NCBI GenBank assembly: GCA_964569695.1
Contig: CAZMUA010000010.1
Location: 55,263-119,262, forward strand
Source of the DNA: UBA8106 sp964569695
Lineage (GTDB): Bacteria; Acidobacteriota; Vicinamibacteria; Vicinamibacterales; UBA823
DNA: 64,000 nucleotides
Direction: 5' to 3'
Made by a program: the position numbers and the translations under genes. Of this stretch, positions 52,007 through 61,513 are shown in pieces. Within the stretch, counting starts at the first letter, position 1; every line of letters starts with the position of its first letter. Under the pieces are notes generated by a model. That model did not search any database, was not told where the DNA came from, and saw only the letters and a program-made list of their open reading frames with translations.

Positions 52007-52080
52007 AAGTAATAGTTACCTTTTCGGTTAATTACGCGGCGACTCATGATTGAAACATCATGAAAAATCAACATCACGCC

Positions 52081-52623
52081 TCAAGCCATCCAAACCCGAA
52101 AGGCCAATAAACCAACGACCGTCATTAGTCCAAAAATCGCCCGGTACTCACGGTTGTCGATTGCTCTATCGACACTAAATCGTCGGTTAGACTTAGAGGT
52201 CAAGCCGTCAACATAACGATCGTATTCGTTGCCGAAACGTTCGCGCAGAACGGCCTCCTCAGTAAGTATTGCAGCCATCAATGTGACACCCAAGTAGGCA
52301 AGCACTACCACCGCCACTAGCACGCTTCCGCAAGCGATGACAAAACCTAAACCCATAAGTCCAGAACCGAGATACAAGGGGTGACGACACCATCGATATG
52401 GGCCCGATACCGTTACCTCACGTCCTTTAATCAAATGACCAGCGGCCCAAACACGAAGGCTCTCACCAGCGCATGCCATTCCTCCACCTGCGGCAAGTGT
52501 TATCCAGGTTGGATTTGTCTGTCCTAATACGATAATAGCCAAGACAAAGCCTATCGGCACCCTCCAGCGGGCGACAGAAAATAGGACACGGTGTGGCGCT
52601 GTCGAAGGAAGAAGGCTATTCAT
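52081..52623 (-). CDS. ICMT/PEMT-like membrane methyltransferase
   Basis: 180 residues with about four to five membrane helices. The C-terminal half has SGPYRWCRHPLYLGSGLMGLG and EEAVLRERFGNEYDRY, the SAM-binding signature of isoprenylcysteine-carboxyl-methyltransferase and phospholipid N-methyltransferase relatives. The ATG at 52623 overlaps the waaC stop by eight bases (ATGAATAG), favoured over 52635. Placed at the end of the LPS core operon, it may methylate a lipid or core component, but the substrate is unknown. Confidence 0.75.
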   Translation of the reverse strand: MNSLLPSTAPHRVLFSVARWRVPIGFVLAIIVLGQTNPTWITLAAGGGMACAGESLRVWAAGHLIKGREVTVSGPYRWCRHPLYLGSGLMGLGFVIACGSVLVAVVVLAYLGVTLMAAILTEEAVLRERFGNEYDRYVDGLTSKSNRRFSVDRAIDNREYRAIFGLMTVVGLLAFRVWMA

Positions 52624-53644
52624 TATCCCGAACAATTTGTAAGCGCTGCTCGACCGCGTCGATCACATCCCCTACAGGAATTGATTCCAAACACCATTGT
52701 GCGGCTCCGCATCGTCGCCGATGATGACAACCACAATCTGAAAAGCGAGAAATTGTCAGGTCGCCTGGAGCCCAGGGGCCATTTCGTAGCGGGTCAGTTG
52801 GACCGTAAATTCCCACTATGGCGGTTTCTACTGCGGCGGCAATGTGCATGGGCCCAGTATCGCCAGACACAACAAGCCTTGCATCCTTAATCAGTGCAAC
52901 CAGATCACCAATAGTCGTTCTTGGTGCAATCACAGCAGCACCATTCGAGAAAGCAACCACCGCTTCTGCAAGCGATTGCTCCCCTGGGCCCCATAAGACA
53001 CCACAACCAAGATTGTGATGGCTTTTGAGCCAACTTGCCAATTCACCAAATCGCGCCGGTGGCCAACGCTTGTTCGGCCAAGCCGCTCCTGGATTCAAAA
53101 GCACATAATCAGTGCTTGGCTGCAAACCCAGTTTGCTCCGAAGTTCAGCGGGTTTGGCTGAAGCAGGAACAGAAATCTGGAATTCCTTAAGTGTAACGTC
53201 TGCACCCACAGCAGCCGCCCCACTTAAATTCTTATCGATAACATGCGGCTTGTTAGACGGTGCGCATACTTCAGTGTAGAACAAACGAGCAGCCGATTCT
53301 CGCAAGTGCTCACGGGAAAACCCAATGATTCGCTTAGCACCACTGACACGTGCCACCACTGCCGATTTGATTAGTCCTTGAAGATCAAGCGCTGCATCGT
53401 AGCGCTGCTGTCGCAATTCTCGAAATATTTTCCAAGTTCCAAATAATGATTTGGTTCGCGTTGGCAGGACGATAAGGCGATTAAGTCCCTGCGTGAGTTC
53501 AAGGATAGCTCGATTTCTTTCATCGACGATCCAGTCAATCTGGCTATGAGGCATGGCGCGCTTCAGCGCCGAAATGACAGGGAGCGTATGGACAATGTCA
53601 CCGAGAGAGCCAAGCCGAACAATCAGGATACGCTCGCTCATCAT
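52616..53644 (-). CDS. waaC: ADP-heptose:LPS heptosyltransferase (WaaC-type)
   Basis: About 342 residues. GT9 family: N-terminal ILIVRLGSLGDIVHTLPVI, central NPGAAWPNKRWPPARF, and SGDTGPMHIAAAVETAIVGI with YGPTDPLRNGPWAP. Adds the first L-glycero-D-manno-heptose to Kdo-lipid A. The ATG pair at 53644/53641 gives the usual N-terminus MSERILIVRLGS; a GTG at 53659 right after the upstream stop is possible. Assignment to heptosyltransferase I rather than II rests on best resemblance and the separate WaaF-type gene at 55855. Confidence 0.87.
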   Translation of the reverse strand: MMSERILIVRLGSLGDIVHTLPVISALKRAMPHSQIDWIVDERNRAILELTQGLNRLIVLPTRTKSLFGTWKIFRELRQQRYDAALDLQGLIKSAVVARVSGAKRIIGFSREHLRESAARLFYTEVCAPSNKPHVIDKNLSGAAAVGADVTLKEFQISVPASAKPAELRSKLGLQPSTDYVLLNPGAAWPNKRWPPARFGELASWLKSHHNLGCGVLWGPGEQSLAEAVVAFSNGAAVIAPRTTIGDLVALIKDARLVVSGDTGPMHIAAAVETAIVGIYGPTDPLRNGPWAPGDLTISRFSDCGCHHRRRCGAAQWCLESIPVGDVIDAVEQRLQIVRDNE

Positions 53645-53659
53645 CGCAAAATCCAACAC

Positions 53660-54142
53660 TCATTGACTGCCAAGATCTCGAACAATGCGGGCAAGCAACT
53701 CTCGCGTCGAATGGTCTTTTGGATCACCAACAATTGCTGTTCGACCTCCGTATGACGCAACTAGGTCTACCTCGGGAACCGACTCAACAGTGTAGTCGCT
53801 ACCCTTGCAGTGCACATCCGGCTTGATGGCTCGAATAACGTCGGCAACGGTATCGCCAGAAAATGCGAGAACCTTATCCACAACACGCAACGCTGACACA
53901 ATCTCGATGCGATCAACAACTGTCAGAATCGGTCTCCCAGAACCTTTTAATCGACCCACCGATGCATCATCGTTTACTGCAACGACAAGTCGGTCAGCTT
54001 CTCGAGAAGCACCCAATAGGTAGCGCACATGGCCAACATGAAGGACGTCAAAACATCCGTTGGCAAGCCCAACCGTTTCACCAGCCGCTCGATACTCCGC
54101 GACGCACTTTACCAGTGCATCCAAGGTAATAATTTCTCCCAC
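53660..54142 (-). CDS. hldE2 (rfaE2): Heptose 1-phosphate adenylyltransferase (HldE C-terminal domain)
   Basis: 160 residues, a stand-alone nucleotidyltransferase domain. GLANGCFDVLHVGHVRYLLGA near 25-45 with the HxGH signature (HVGH), then NDDASVGRLKGSGRPI and KGSDYT; DHSTRELLARI corresponds to the ISTTxxI end motif. Makes ADP-heptose from heptose 1-phosphate. Starts at GTG 54142, 41 bases after the kinase gene. In Escherichia coli this domain is fused to the kinase. Confidence 0.92.
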   Translation of the reverse strand: MGEIITLDALVKCVAEYRAAGETVGLANGCFDVLHVGHVRYLLGASREADRLVVAVNDDASVGRLKGSGRPILTVVDRIEIVSALRVVDKVLAFSGDTVADVIRAIKPDVHCKGSDYTVESVPEVDLVASYGGRTAIVGDPKDHSTRELLARIVRDLGSQ

Positions 54143-54183
54143 AATCCCTCATGCTTGCTTTCTTAATGGTCCGTTGCTTTCAA

Positions 54184-55251
54184 CTATCCACCAGAAAAAT
54201 CGTGATCAGATTTTACAGCGGCCCGAAGTTCATCACCCGAGACTGTCGCAGTGCCACGCTTCATAACGACTATACCTCCAGCGTAGTTCGCAAGTCTTGC
54301 GGCCTCATAAATTGAGGCGCCCGCGGTAAGCGCCAGTGTGATAGTTGCAATAACCGTATCACCAGCTCCAGTCACATCGGCAATCTCGTCAGTCCCAAAA
54401 ATTGGAATTTCTACAGCAGGCTTGGACCTCTCAAACAGCACCATACCTCGACTCCCACGCGTGACAAGAACTGACGCCATCTGAGTGCGTTTTAGTAACG
54501 CTCGCCCTGCCCGTTTGAGAACGGCATCATCGTCGACGTGTACATCGAGTAATGCTTCAACCTCTGATTCGTTCGGTGTGCAAGCTGTAAAGCCTTTAAA
54601 GGCAAGGAGGTTATGCCTGGAATCTACTAGAACTGGAATTGGCCGACGGCGCTTCGAACGACCGTGGACGGCTTTTAGTACCGAAGCGGCGAGTTTTGAC
54701 GTCACTAGTCCTGAACCATAGTCAGAGAAAATTACTCCGTCACAATCCCGTACGGCACGTAAAACTGAACGGCTGAAGGAACGGTGGAATGCAGCGTCCA
54801 AGTTGAGAGTGGGCACACGATCTATACGCACAACTTGTTGCTTGGCCGAATGCGCGCCGCCAGCCAGAATTCTGGTTTTTGTTGGCGTCAAATGTTTGGG
54901 CAGTTTAACTAGACCTTTGCTATTCACACCTGGAGCAAAACCGGCAACGGTACGACGACCCGCTTCGTCACGACCTATGAGCCCGAATATCTCGATCCGT
55001 CCACCGAGTGTGGCTACATTATTTGCTGCATTACCAGCTCCTCCGGGGACAATCTGAGTGGAGTCGTAAGAAAGAATTAGGACTGGCGCCTCACGGGATA
55101 CTCGTGAAATTCTTCCAGATATAAATTCGTCAGCGATAACATCACCTATCACGACGATACGACGATTTGCCAGTCCGTCAATGAGTTCCAGAAATCTGGT
55201 CATGCGATCTTGATTTCCCGGGAGTGCTTGAACTGGCGGAAGTGGATACAT
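54184..55251 (-). CDS. hldE1 (rfaE1): Heptose 7-phosphate kinase (HldE N-terminal domain, PfkB family)
   Basis: 355 residues. RIVVIGDVIADEFISGRISR near 30-49, PGGAGNAANNVATLGG near 69-84, and the PfkB anion-hole and catalytic Asp in DVTGAGDTVIATITLAL near 293-309. Phosphorylates D-glycero-D-manno-heptose 7-phosphate at C1. The ATG at 55251 has AAAAGG six bases before it. It and the separate adenylyltransferase at 53660 together equal the fused HldE of enterobacteria. Confidence 0.92.
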   Translation of the reverse strand: MYPLPPVQALPGNQDRMTRFLELIDGLANRRIVVIGDVIADEFISGRISRVSREAPVLILSYDSTQIVPGGAGNAANNVATLGGRIEIFGLIGRDEAGRRTVAGFAPGVNSKGLVKLPKHLTPTKTRILAGGAHSAKQQVVRIDRVPTLNLDAAFHRSFSRSVLRAVRDCDGVIFSDYGSGLVTSKLAASVLKAVHGRSKRRRPIPVLVDSRHNLLAFKGFTACTPNESEVEALLDVHVDDDAVLKRAGRALLKRTQMASVLVTRGSRGMVLFERSKPAVEIPIFGTDEIADVTGAGDTVIATITLALTAGASIYEAARLANYAGGIVVMKRGTATVSGDELRAAVKSDHDFSGG

Positions 55252-55276
55252 GAAAAACCTTTTCTCACCTACATGG

Positions 55277-55858
55277 TCACTTGGAGTGTCTCAAAATCCA
55301 AGCAACAGCAGTCATCAATTCTGGAGCTGTGTACGCAACTTCAACGTCATCAGTCAGTTCTCTTGCTGTAGTTTCACCATAACCCGTCCGAACCAGCACA
55401 CTTTTCGCACCGACGGCTGGCCCGAGCCGCAGATCACTCAATCTATCGCCAATGACGAAAGAATGGCTTAGCTCCAACTGTAACTCCTGAGCAGCCTTCC
55501 AAAGCATCCCAGCCTTAGGCTTGCGGCAGTCGCACTCACAACGATACGCCTCAACGGACGCCTCCGGGTGATGCGGGCAATAGTAAAACTTGTCGATCGT
55601 AGCACCCCCATCACCAAATTTTTGATCGAGAAATCGATGGGCTTCATCAATAAAGTCTTCGTCGAAGAGGCCGCGCGCAACACCAGCCTGATTAGTTACT
55701 ACAACGACCTTGAAACCGGCTCGGTTAAGTAATTTAACCGATTCTATACTCCATGGGTACAGCGCGATACGATCAAGATGACTGAGGTATCCCACTTCCT
55801 CAATTAAAGTACCATCACGATCGAGAAAGACAGTTGGCGAAAGGTGAGTTCCGCTCAC
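55277..55858 (-). CDS. gmhB: Heptose 1,7-bisphosphate 7-phosphatase
   Basis: 193 residues. HAD motif I FLDRDGTLIEEVGYL near 11-25, motif II TNQAGVARG, and a zinc-binding loop CPHHP ... CECDCRKPKAG near 94-117 that marks the GmhB subfamily. GDRLSDLRLGPAVG is motif IV. Removes the 7-phosphate in ADP-heptose synthesis. GTG start at 55858 overlaps the WaaF stop as GTGA. Confidence 0.93.
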   Translation of the reverse strand: MSGTHLSPTVFLDRDGTLIEEVGYLSHLDRIALYPWSIESVKLLNRAGFKVVVVTNQAGVARGLFDEDFIDEAHRFLDQKFGDGGATIDKFYYCPHHPEASVEAYRCECDCRKPKAGMLWKAAQELQLELSHSFVIGDRLSDLRLGPAVGAKSVLVRTGYGETTARELTDDVEVAYTAPELMTAVAWILRHSK

Positions 55859-56913
55859 GACGTTGCCTCGACCAGTTGTTGTTTAAGCGCTTCAATGACC
55901 TGGTCTCTAGAAATGCCAGACATGCACCGATGATCAATTGGACACTCACGGAGTAAGCAGGGCCGACACCGAACCGGGTTCACAAGAATGGTGTGTCGAC
56001 CACGTGGAGAGGTTTGAAACTCATCAGAAGGACCAAATACGGCTGTGACAGGAATGTCCAGTGCAGATGCGAGATGCATAGCACCGGAATCATTTGACAA
56101 GAACACTTGGCATTGCGACACAATCCCGATTAACGTGGAAATGTCCGTCATGCCAATAAGATTTACGAATTTCTGAGAACCCATAAGCGTCTTCTGGCCG
56201 TCATGATCCAGCGTCAGTAAGGCGGATTCTATCGCACTTCCAGCATCACGATCAGCGTTGCTACCTACCAGCACGCAAGTCGCATCCATTAATCGGAAAA
56301 GGCGCAAAATAACCTCAGCAAATCGTAATGGAGACCATCGTTTCGCATGACCGTAGGCAGCACCTGGCGCTATACCGATAATAGGCCCGCTGTCTCTTGC
56401 AACATTGCGACGATTAAGCAAGTCAGCACCCAAGACCTTCATATCCTGGGAAGGTATTAGTCGAGGGTTTGTCTTGTTTGAATCAATTCCAAGACCCCGT
56501 ACAAGATCTTCGTAGTAGTTCACCTGATGACGCTGATCTCTTCCTTCGTGTTTGAGTTTTCGAATTGCGCGTGAAAGGAGCCATCCACGGAAATCCGACT
56601 TGTATCCCCACCGTTCTGGTACCCCAGCACGATAAAGGACCCACGCAGAACGGAATGAATTCGGGAATAAGATTGCGGTGTCAAAATTCTCTTTGGCAAT
56701 TGTCGTAATCTCTTGCTTTGTTTCGACAAAGCTATGATCGGACAAACCGATGATTTCATCGATCCCCTCAACCGCCTTGAACAACGGTGCTAGCGCTACT
56801 GGAGCCGCCACACACAAGGTCGCCGATGAAAAATGATGTCTGATCGCAGCAGTGGCAGGCAACGCCATAACGATGTCGCCTAGCCAATTCGGAGTTCTAA
56901 TCAGAACACGCAT
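55855..56913 (-). CDS. waaF: ADP-heptose:LPS heptosyltransferase II
   Basis: 352 residues, GT9 family. N-terminal RTPNWLGDIVMALPATAAIR near 5-24, GIAPGAAYGHAKRWSPLRFA near 183-202, SNDSGAMHLASALDIPVTAVFG near 272-293, and a Cys-rich end (RCRPCLLRECPIDHRCM) usual for WaaF. Adds the second heptose. Sits between lpxL-like and gmhB genes. Confidence 0.92.
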   Translation of the reverse strand: MRVLIRTPNWLGDIVMALPATAAIRHHFSSATLCVAAPVALAPLFKAVEGIDEIIGLSDHSFVETKQEITTIAKENFDTAILFPNSFRSAWVLYRAGVPERWGYKSDFRGWLLSRAIRKLKHEGRDQRHQVNYYEDLVRGLGIDSNKTNPRLIPSQDMKVLGADLLNRRNVARDSGPIIGIAPGAAYGHAKRWSPLRFAEVILRLFRLMDATCVLVGSNADRDAGSAIESALLTLDHDGQKTLMGSQKFVNLIGMTDISTLIGIVSQCQVFLSNDSGAMHLASALDIPVTAVFGPSDEFQTSPRGRHTILVNPVRCRPCLLRECPIDHRCMSGISRDQVIEALKQQLVEATS

Positions 56914-56934
56914 TTCAGTCCCAGTAATCTCCTA

Positions 56935-57933
56935 TTACAGATCAGGTAACTCGTCCGTGACGAAGTTGTTTTGACCCGAGGTAGCCGACTTCCCATCGGA
57001 ACTCGCGGTAGGAGCTGCACTTATCTTCTGATCCGGGTTCGGCTCAACATCACGCCATCGTCGATGCATCCACAACCACAAATGAGGGTGTTGACGAACA
57101 TACGTCTCAAGCACATTGGTACATCGCTGCGTAAACGCTTGCATCTCCTTAACACTGTTATCCTCTGGAGGCTCAACAGCGTGCTCATAAATCATTTGGT
57201 AACGCCCGCCCTGAAGAGGAAGCGCAAATAATGGAATCACCTTTGCTCCAGTGCGAGCGGCCAGCGCAGCCAGAGCAGAAGTTGTCGCCGCGGGTCGATT
57301 AAAAAAATCAACAAAGATGGCATCCCTGCCCTGTATGTGCTGATCAATTAACATACCTACTCCACCTCCTTCGGCAAGTTTACGCAGCACCCGCCGGAGA
57401 GAACCACGCCGATAAATAACTGAGTTACCTGTCGAAGTCCGAATCGTCTCCAAATACTCGTTGAGAAAAGTATTGTCTAATGGTCGCGCCAGAACGGCCA
57501 TCGGTTGAAACCGTAATGTATGTACTAGTGCCTGTAACTCCCAGCACCCAAAATGTCCGGTGCAAAATAAAATTCCACGGCCTTCCGTCTGAGCTTGCTC
57601 AACATGTTCACTCCCAACGAACTCCACCCTGGCACTCATTTGTTCAGGTGAAAACTTCCAAAACTTTAAGAGGTTTAAAACCACCTGCCCGAAATGCACA
57701 AAAGTAGCACGTGCACAGGTTCGGCACTCCTGCTTGGATTTTGAAGGAAACGCAACTTGCAAATTCTCTTGGGTCAGGCGACGATGAGGTCCGTCCACTA
57801 TATAGAACAGCCAACCCAGTGCCCCACCACACCAATCGAGCACGGTCCAAGGCATTACTGCAACTACACTTGCCACACATTGGACAATGAAATATTCCAA
57901 GCGATCAGAAAAACTGCTCTTACGGCGCACCAT
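56935..57933 (-). CDS. Lipid A acyltransferase (LpxL/HtrB family)
   Basis: About 332 residues with one N-terminal membrane segment. GHFGCWELQALVHTL near 130-144 carries the H-x4-E catalytic pair, followed by ARPLDNTFLNEYLE and LIDQHIQGRDAIFVDFFNRP. Adds a secondary acyl chain to Kdo-lipid A in the inner membrane. ATG 57933 is taken (GAAAG upstream); GTG 57954 is possible. The ~35-residue C-terminal tail is Ser/Thr/Asp-rich and unusual. Overlaps the lpxK gene. Confidence 0.85.
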   Translation of the reverse strand: MVRRKSSFSDRLEYFIVQCVASVVAVMPWTVLDWCGGALGWLFYIVDGPHRRLTQENLQVAFPSKSKQECRTCARATFVHFGQVVLNLLKFWKFSPEQMSARVEFVGSEHVEQAQTEGRGILFCTGHFGCWELQALVHTLRFQPMAVLARPLDNTFLNEYLETIRTSTGNSVIYRRGSLRRVLRKLAEGGGVGMLIDQHIQGRDAIFVDFFNRPAATTSALAALAARTGAKVIPLFALPLQGGRYQMIYEHAVEPPEDNSVKEMQAFTQRCTNVLETYVRQHPHLWLWMHRRWRDVEPNPDQKISAAPTASSDGKSATSGQNNFVTDELPDL

Positions 57934-58957
57934 CCGTTTGCTTTCTTTTTTCACGCGTTGCAGCTAACTGTGATGTAATCCACGATAGAAATTCTACTTC
58001 TTCTTTGATTTCAATCCTGAGTGGAACAATCGCAACATTAAACGCAAATGGCCGGTAAGGCTCTAATCTGACGTAATCTTTTTCTGTCGTTAAGACGAGG
58101 TCAATGCGTAACGCCTTGACGAGTTCAGTGATTTTCACGATGTCTTGCTGGGTGAATTCGTGATGATCAGCAAATGCCAAGCTCCGAACTACTGTCCCTC
58201 CGAATGTTCCTATGTCAGAGAAAAATCGATCTGGCTTGGCAATACCCGCGATAGCAAGGATACGACTCGACGCCGTCAATGGCACAGGCCTTTTCCCAGA
58301 GTCTGTCGATCTAGGAGAGTCCAATACCCGCTGCATTTGGTAGATTCGCGATAGCTGTAATCTTTCTATGATCGCCTTTTGTGTTCCTGACATGTCCCCC
58401 GAAACAAGCAACGCGTCAGCTCTTGCGGCAGTTTCCAAAGGTTCGCGCAACTTACCAAACGGAAGCAACTGTGGATCCTCAAACTCATCACTGTGCATCA
58501 CGAGTAAATCAATATCACGGTCAAGCTGTAAGTGTTGAAATCCGTCATCGAGCAGGTGAACGGAGCAACCGAGTCTCATTTCAGCAAGCCTGCCTGCCAA
58601 ATAACGATCTGGCGCAACGACAACCCTGACACCATCCAGAGCACGAGCAAGCATGAGAGGCTCATCTCCAGCACGAGCCAGCGGAGCTTGTACCCCCTCC
58701 TCGTCACGGACCACGACAACTCCGTCAGCAGAATCTTTCCGTCCATAACCTCGACTCAGAATGGCTGGACGCTCACCTCCGCCCTCAAGCAATTTGGCGA
58801 GGTGTGCAACTACGGGTGTCTTTCCACTGCCACCAACCGACAAGCTCCCAATACTGATGACTGGGCAGGCAAGCCTCCGCCGAGCAGTCGCATGTCGGTC
58901 GTACCAGCGCCGACGTCGCTTAACGATTTCACCGAATAGTGAACTCAGTACATTCAA
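57920..58957 (-). CDS. lpxK: Tetraacyldisaccharide 4'-kinase
   Basis: 345 residues. ISIGSLSVGGSGKTPVVAHLA near 35-55 (P-loop GGSGKT), ILSRGYGRKDSADGV near 65-79, DEPLMLARAL and HLLDDGFQHLQLDRDIDLLV near 135-154. Phosphorylates the 4'-position of the lipid A precursor at the inner membrane. The start is a TTG at 58957; no better in-frame ATG lies near. Follows waaA after 81 bases. Confidence 0.93.
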   Translation of the reverse strand: MNVLSSLFGEIVKRRRRWYDRHATARRRLACPVISIGSLSVGGSGKTPVVAHLAKLLEGGGERPAILSRGYGRKDSADGVVVVRDEEGVQAPLARAGDEPLMLARALDGVRVVVAPDRYLAGRLAEMRLGCSVHLLDDGFQHLQLDRDIDLLVMHSDEFEDPQLLPFGKLREPLETAARADALLVSGDMSGTQKAIIERLQLSRIYQMQRVLDSPRSTDSGKRPVPLTASSRILAIAGIAKPDRFFSDIGTFGGTVVRSLAFADHHEFTQQDIVKITELVKALRIDLVLTTEKDYVRLEPYRPFAFNVAIVPLRIEIKEEVEFLSWITSQLAATREKRKQTDGAP

Positions 58958-59038
58958 AGTATTGGTCTACGAGTAATAAGAATGGGATTTCATGTTTCTC
59001 TAAGATGTCCCAGTTCCGTTGACGATACGAAATGAACG

Positions 59039-60352
59039 CTACGAGATAGCCGTTTGATCATCGCTAGGCAGCAGCATTGATATTACATCTAACGTAGCAT
59101 CTTTAGCCCCACGGTTGGCTTCGACCAAAGTACGCGCAGAAATTCCAAGCTCAGCCTGCCGAACGGGATCGGCAAGGAGCTTAACTAGCATGTCTTCCAA
59201 TTCTTGACCCGATTGAACTTGGCATGCTGCTCCATTTTCGACAAATGTATCTGCAATTTCCTGAAAATTCTCCATGTGAGGACCAAAAAGAATCGGCTTA
59301 CCAAACACAGCCGGCTCAAGAATGTTGTGCCCACCAGCATTAACAAGGCTTCCTCCAACAAAAACTATGGTGCCCACTTCGTACACGCGCGCAAGCTCTC
59401 CGATAGTGTCTAGAATCACGACATCGACTCTGGGTTCGCAATCAATCGTTAAATCACTCCGTCGCATTGTCTCAAACCCCGTCTGCTCACTTAACTGCAT
59501 AACAGCCGTGAATCGCTCTGGGTGTCTCGGAGCGATAATCAAGAGGGCGTCAGGATTGTTTCTCTTAATTCTACTAAAGGCACGTAAGACTGGGGACTCT
59601 TCCCCTTTCAGCGTACTCGCAGCAATGACGACCAGTCGCCCATCAGTGATCCGAAAGTGTCGCAAAACTCGATCACTCGGTGGCAAGCCACTACGACCCG
59701 ACATCCGCTCAAGTGAATCAAATTTAAGGCTACCCGTTACAGTGACCCGGGTAGGATCTGCACCAAGCTCGATTAGCCGTCGTGCTGTTTCCTCGCTCTG
59801 AGCACAGAACCTGTCAATGTACGCAAGCACGTGTCGAAATAATGGACGGATTAATCGATACCGAGGGTACGAACGTGACGAGATTCTGCCATTAATTAGA
59901 ATGGTCTTTACGCCCCTTTGACGACACGCACGCAAGAGGTGTGGCCAAATTTCAGTATCCATCATGATAAAGAGACGCGGCCGAACTAGACTAAGCGTCC
60001 GATTTACAATGAAGCCAAGGTCAAACGGAAAATAAAACACACCATCAACTCCACGAAGGTTTTGTCGTGCTAATTGCTGACCTGTCATCGTGGTCGTCGA
60101 CAAAAAGATCCGAAGACCTGGATACGTCGCACGGAGCGCTGGGACCACTGCCCGTGCCGTCAACACCTCACCTACTGAGACTGCATGTATCCAAATGGAC
60201 GCTTCCCCATCCAAATTGAATGAAAGGGGTAAGTACCCCATTCGCTGCCAGAAGCTGCCAACATATTTGCGATACCGTAGTGCCTGGTAGGCAAAATATG
60301 GTGACACGACAGCGAAAAACGTCAAGGTTAAACAACTGTACGCGAAGTACAT
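59039..60352 (-). CDS. waaA: 3-deoxy-D-manno-octulosonic acid (Kdo) transferase
   Basis: 437 residues with an N-terminal membrane anchor (residues 1-25). WIHAVSVGEVLTARAVVPAL near 53-72, STTTMTGQQLARQNL, NGRISSRSYPRYR, VTGSLKFDSLE, and VGGSLVNAGGHNILEPAVFG near 339-358 are WaaA hallmarks (GT30). Adds Kdo to lipid IVA. First gene of the LPS core operon; the gap back to the plus-strand gap gene is 129 bases and should hold divergent promoters. Ends at 59039. Confidence 0.95.
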   Translation of the reverse strand: MYFAYSCLTLTFFAVVSPYFAYQALRYRKYVGSFWQRMGYLPLSFNLDGEASIWIHAVSVGEVLTARAVVPALRATYPGLRIFLSTTTMTGQQLARQNLRGVDGVFYFPFDLGFIVNRTLSLVRPRLFIMMDTEIWPHLLRACRQRGVKTILINGRISSRSYPRYRLIRPLFRHVLAYIDRFCAQSEETARRLIELGADPTRVTVTGSLKFDSLERMSGRSGLPPSDRVLRHFRITDGRLVVIAASTLKGEESPVLRAFSRIKRNNPDALLIIAPRHPERFTAVMQLSEQTGFETMRRSDLTIDCEPRVDVVILDTIGELARVYEVGTIVFVGGSLVNAGGHNILEPAVFGKPILFGPHMENFQEIADTFVENGAACQVQSGQELEDMLVKLLADPVRQAELGISARTLVEANRGAKDATLDVISMLLPSDDQTAIS

Positions 60353-60388
60353 GGTGGGAGTTCGCTCGCGCGGAGTATAGCCTGCAGT

Positions 60389-60418
60389 TTGACGCTACGC
60401 AAGAGCGTTAATTACAAT
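60389..60418 (+). promoter_or_regulatory. Sigma-70-like promoter of gap
   Basis: TTGACG at 60389-60394, 18-base spacer, TACAAT at 60413-60418. Transcription would start near 60425, leaving a leader of about 57 bases before the gap start at 60482. The promoter lies inside the longer in-frame extension of gap, so that extension is not translated. Confidence 0.65.
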
Positions 60419-60481
60419 GAATACAGACAAGGAAGTGAGCCTGCTTCTCAATCACCAGACACTGCCTTAGGAGACGAGTTA

Positions 60482-61489
60482 ATGAGCATTCGCGTCGGAA
60501 TCAATGGCTTTGGTCGAATCGGCCGAAACATCATGCGTGTCACAATGGGAAGACCCGACATTGAAGTTGTCGCGGTCAATGATTTAACCAATACCGACAC
60601 GCTTGCTTACCTTTTAAAGTATGACTCTGTCATGGGTAACTTGCCGTCGTCTATTCAGGCGACTGACGGAGCAATCGCCATCGATGACACTCGTGTACAG
60701 GTCCTCTCATCTAAGGACCCCTCACAACTGCCTTGGAAAGACCTCGGCGTTGATATCGTTCTGGAATCAACTGGCCTATTTACAAAACGCGACGATGCCA
60801 GCAAGCATCTCGCTGCCGGAGCTAAACGTGTCATAGTAACCGCGCCAGCCAAGAATCCCGATATCACTGTGGTGCTTGGAATTAATGCAGATTCTTATGA
60901 CCCCGCAACACACCGGATTATTTCAAATGCCTCATGCACCACGAATTGTCTTGCGCCAATAGCAAAAGTGTTGCACGAACATTTCGGCTTAAAGCACGGT
61001 TGGATCACGACAGTTCACTCCTATACCAACGACCAGCAGTTGCTCGACCTGCCTCATAAAGATCTTCGTCGCGCCCGTGCTGCTGCAGTCTCCATGATCC
61101 CAACAACGACCGGTGCAGCTATCGCCGTCGGTGAAGTGCTACCTGATCTTAAAGGTAAACTGGATGGCATCTCTGTGCGGGTTCCTACACCCAACGTGTC
61201 AATTGTTGACTTAGTGGGAACCTTAAACCGTAGTACGACAAGTGAAGAAATTACCGCTGCCTTTCGAGAAGCTGCAAATGAGAATCTAAAAGGCATACTG
61301 GAAGTCTCAGACAATGAACTTGTTTCAGTCGACTTTAAAGGTAATCCTCATTCGTCAATCGTTGACGCAGCCTATACAAAAGTTATGGATGGCAACTTCG
61401 TGAAATTACTATCCTGGTACGACAACGAATGGGGATATTCCAACCGTTGTGTGGACCTCGTGGAGTTTATCGCCGCGAAAGGTCTGTAG
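60482..61489 (+). CDS. gap: Glyceraldehyde-3-phosphate dehydrogenase
   Basis: 335 residues. INGFGRIGRNIMRVTM near 7-22, SNASCTTNCLAPIAKVLHE with catalytic Cys near 155, HSYTNDQQLLDLPHKDLRRARAAA near 180-203, and SWYDNEWGYSNRCVDLV near the end. ATG at 60482 preceded by GGAGACGAG is taken; an in-frame TTG at 60389 would start inside the promoter. First gene of a gap-pgk-tpiA-secG glycolytic operon. Confidence 0.96.
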   Translation: MSIRVGINGFGRIGRNIMRVTMGRPDIEVVAVNDLTNTDTLAYLLKYDSVMGNLPSSIQATDGAIAIDDTRVQVLSSKDPSQLPWKDLGVDIVLESTGLFTKRDDASKHLAAGAKRVIVTAPAKNPDITVVLGINADSYDPATHRIISNASCTTNCLAPIAKVLHEHFGLKHGWITTVHSYTNDQQLLDLPHKDLRRARAAAVSMIPTTTGAAIAVGEVLPDLKGKLDGISVRVPTPNVSIVDLVGTLNRSTTSEEITAAFREAANENLKGILEVSDNELVSVDFKGNPHSSIVDAAYTKVMDGNFVKLLSWYDNEWGYSNRCVDLVEFIAAKGL

Positions 61490-61513
61490 GCATTTAATGG
61501 TCACGGTCTCGTA

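Noticed and set aside
60389..60481. In-frame N-terminal extension of gap
   Set aside because: Its first codon is the -35 element of the gap promoter; the ATG at 60482 gives the normal protein start.
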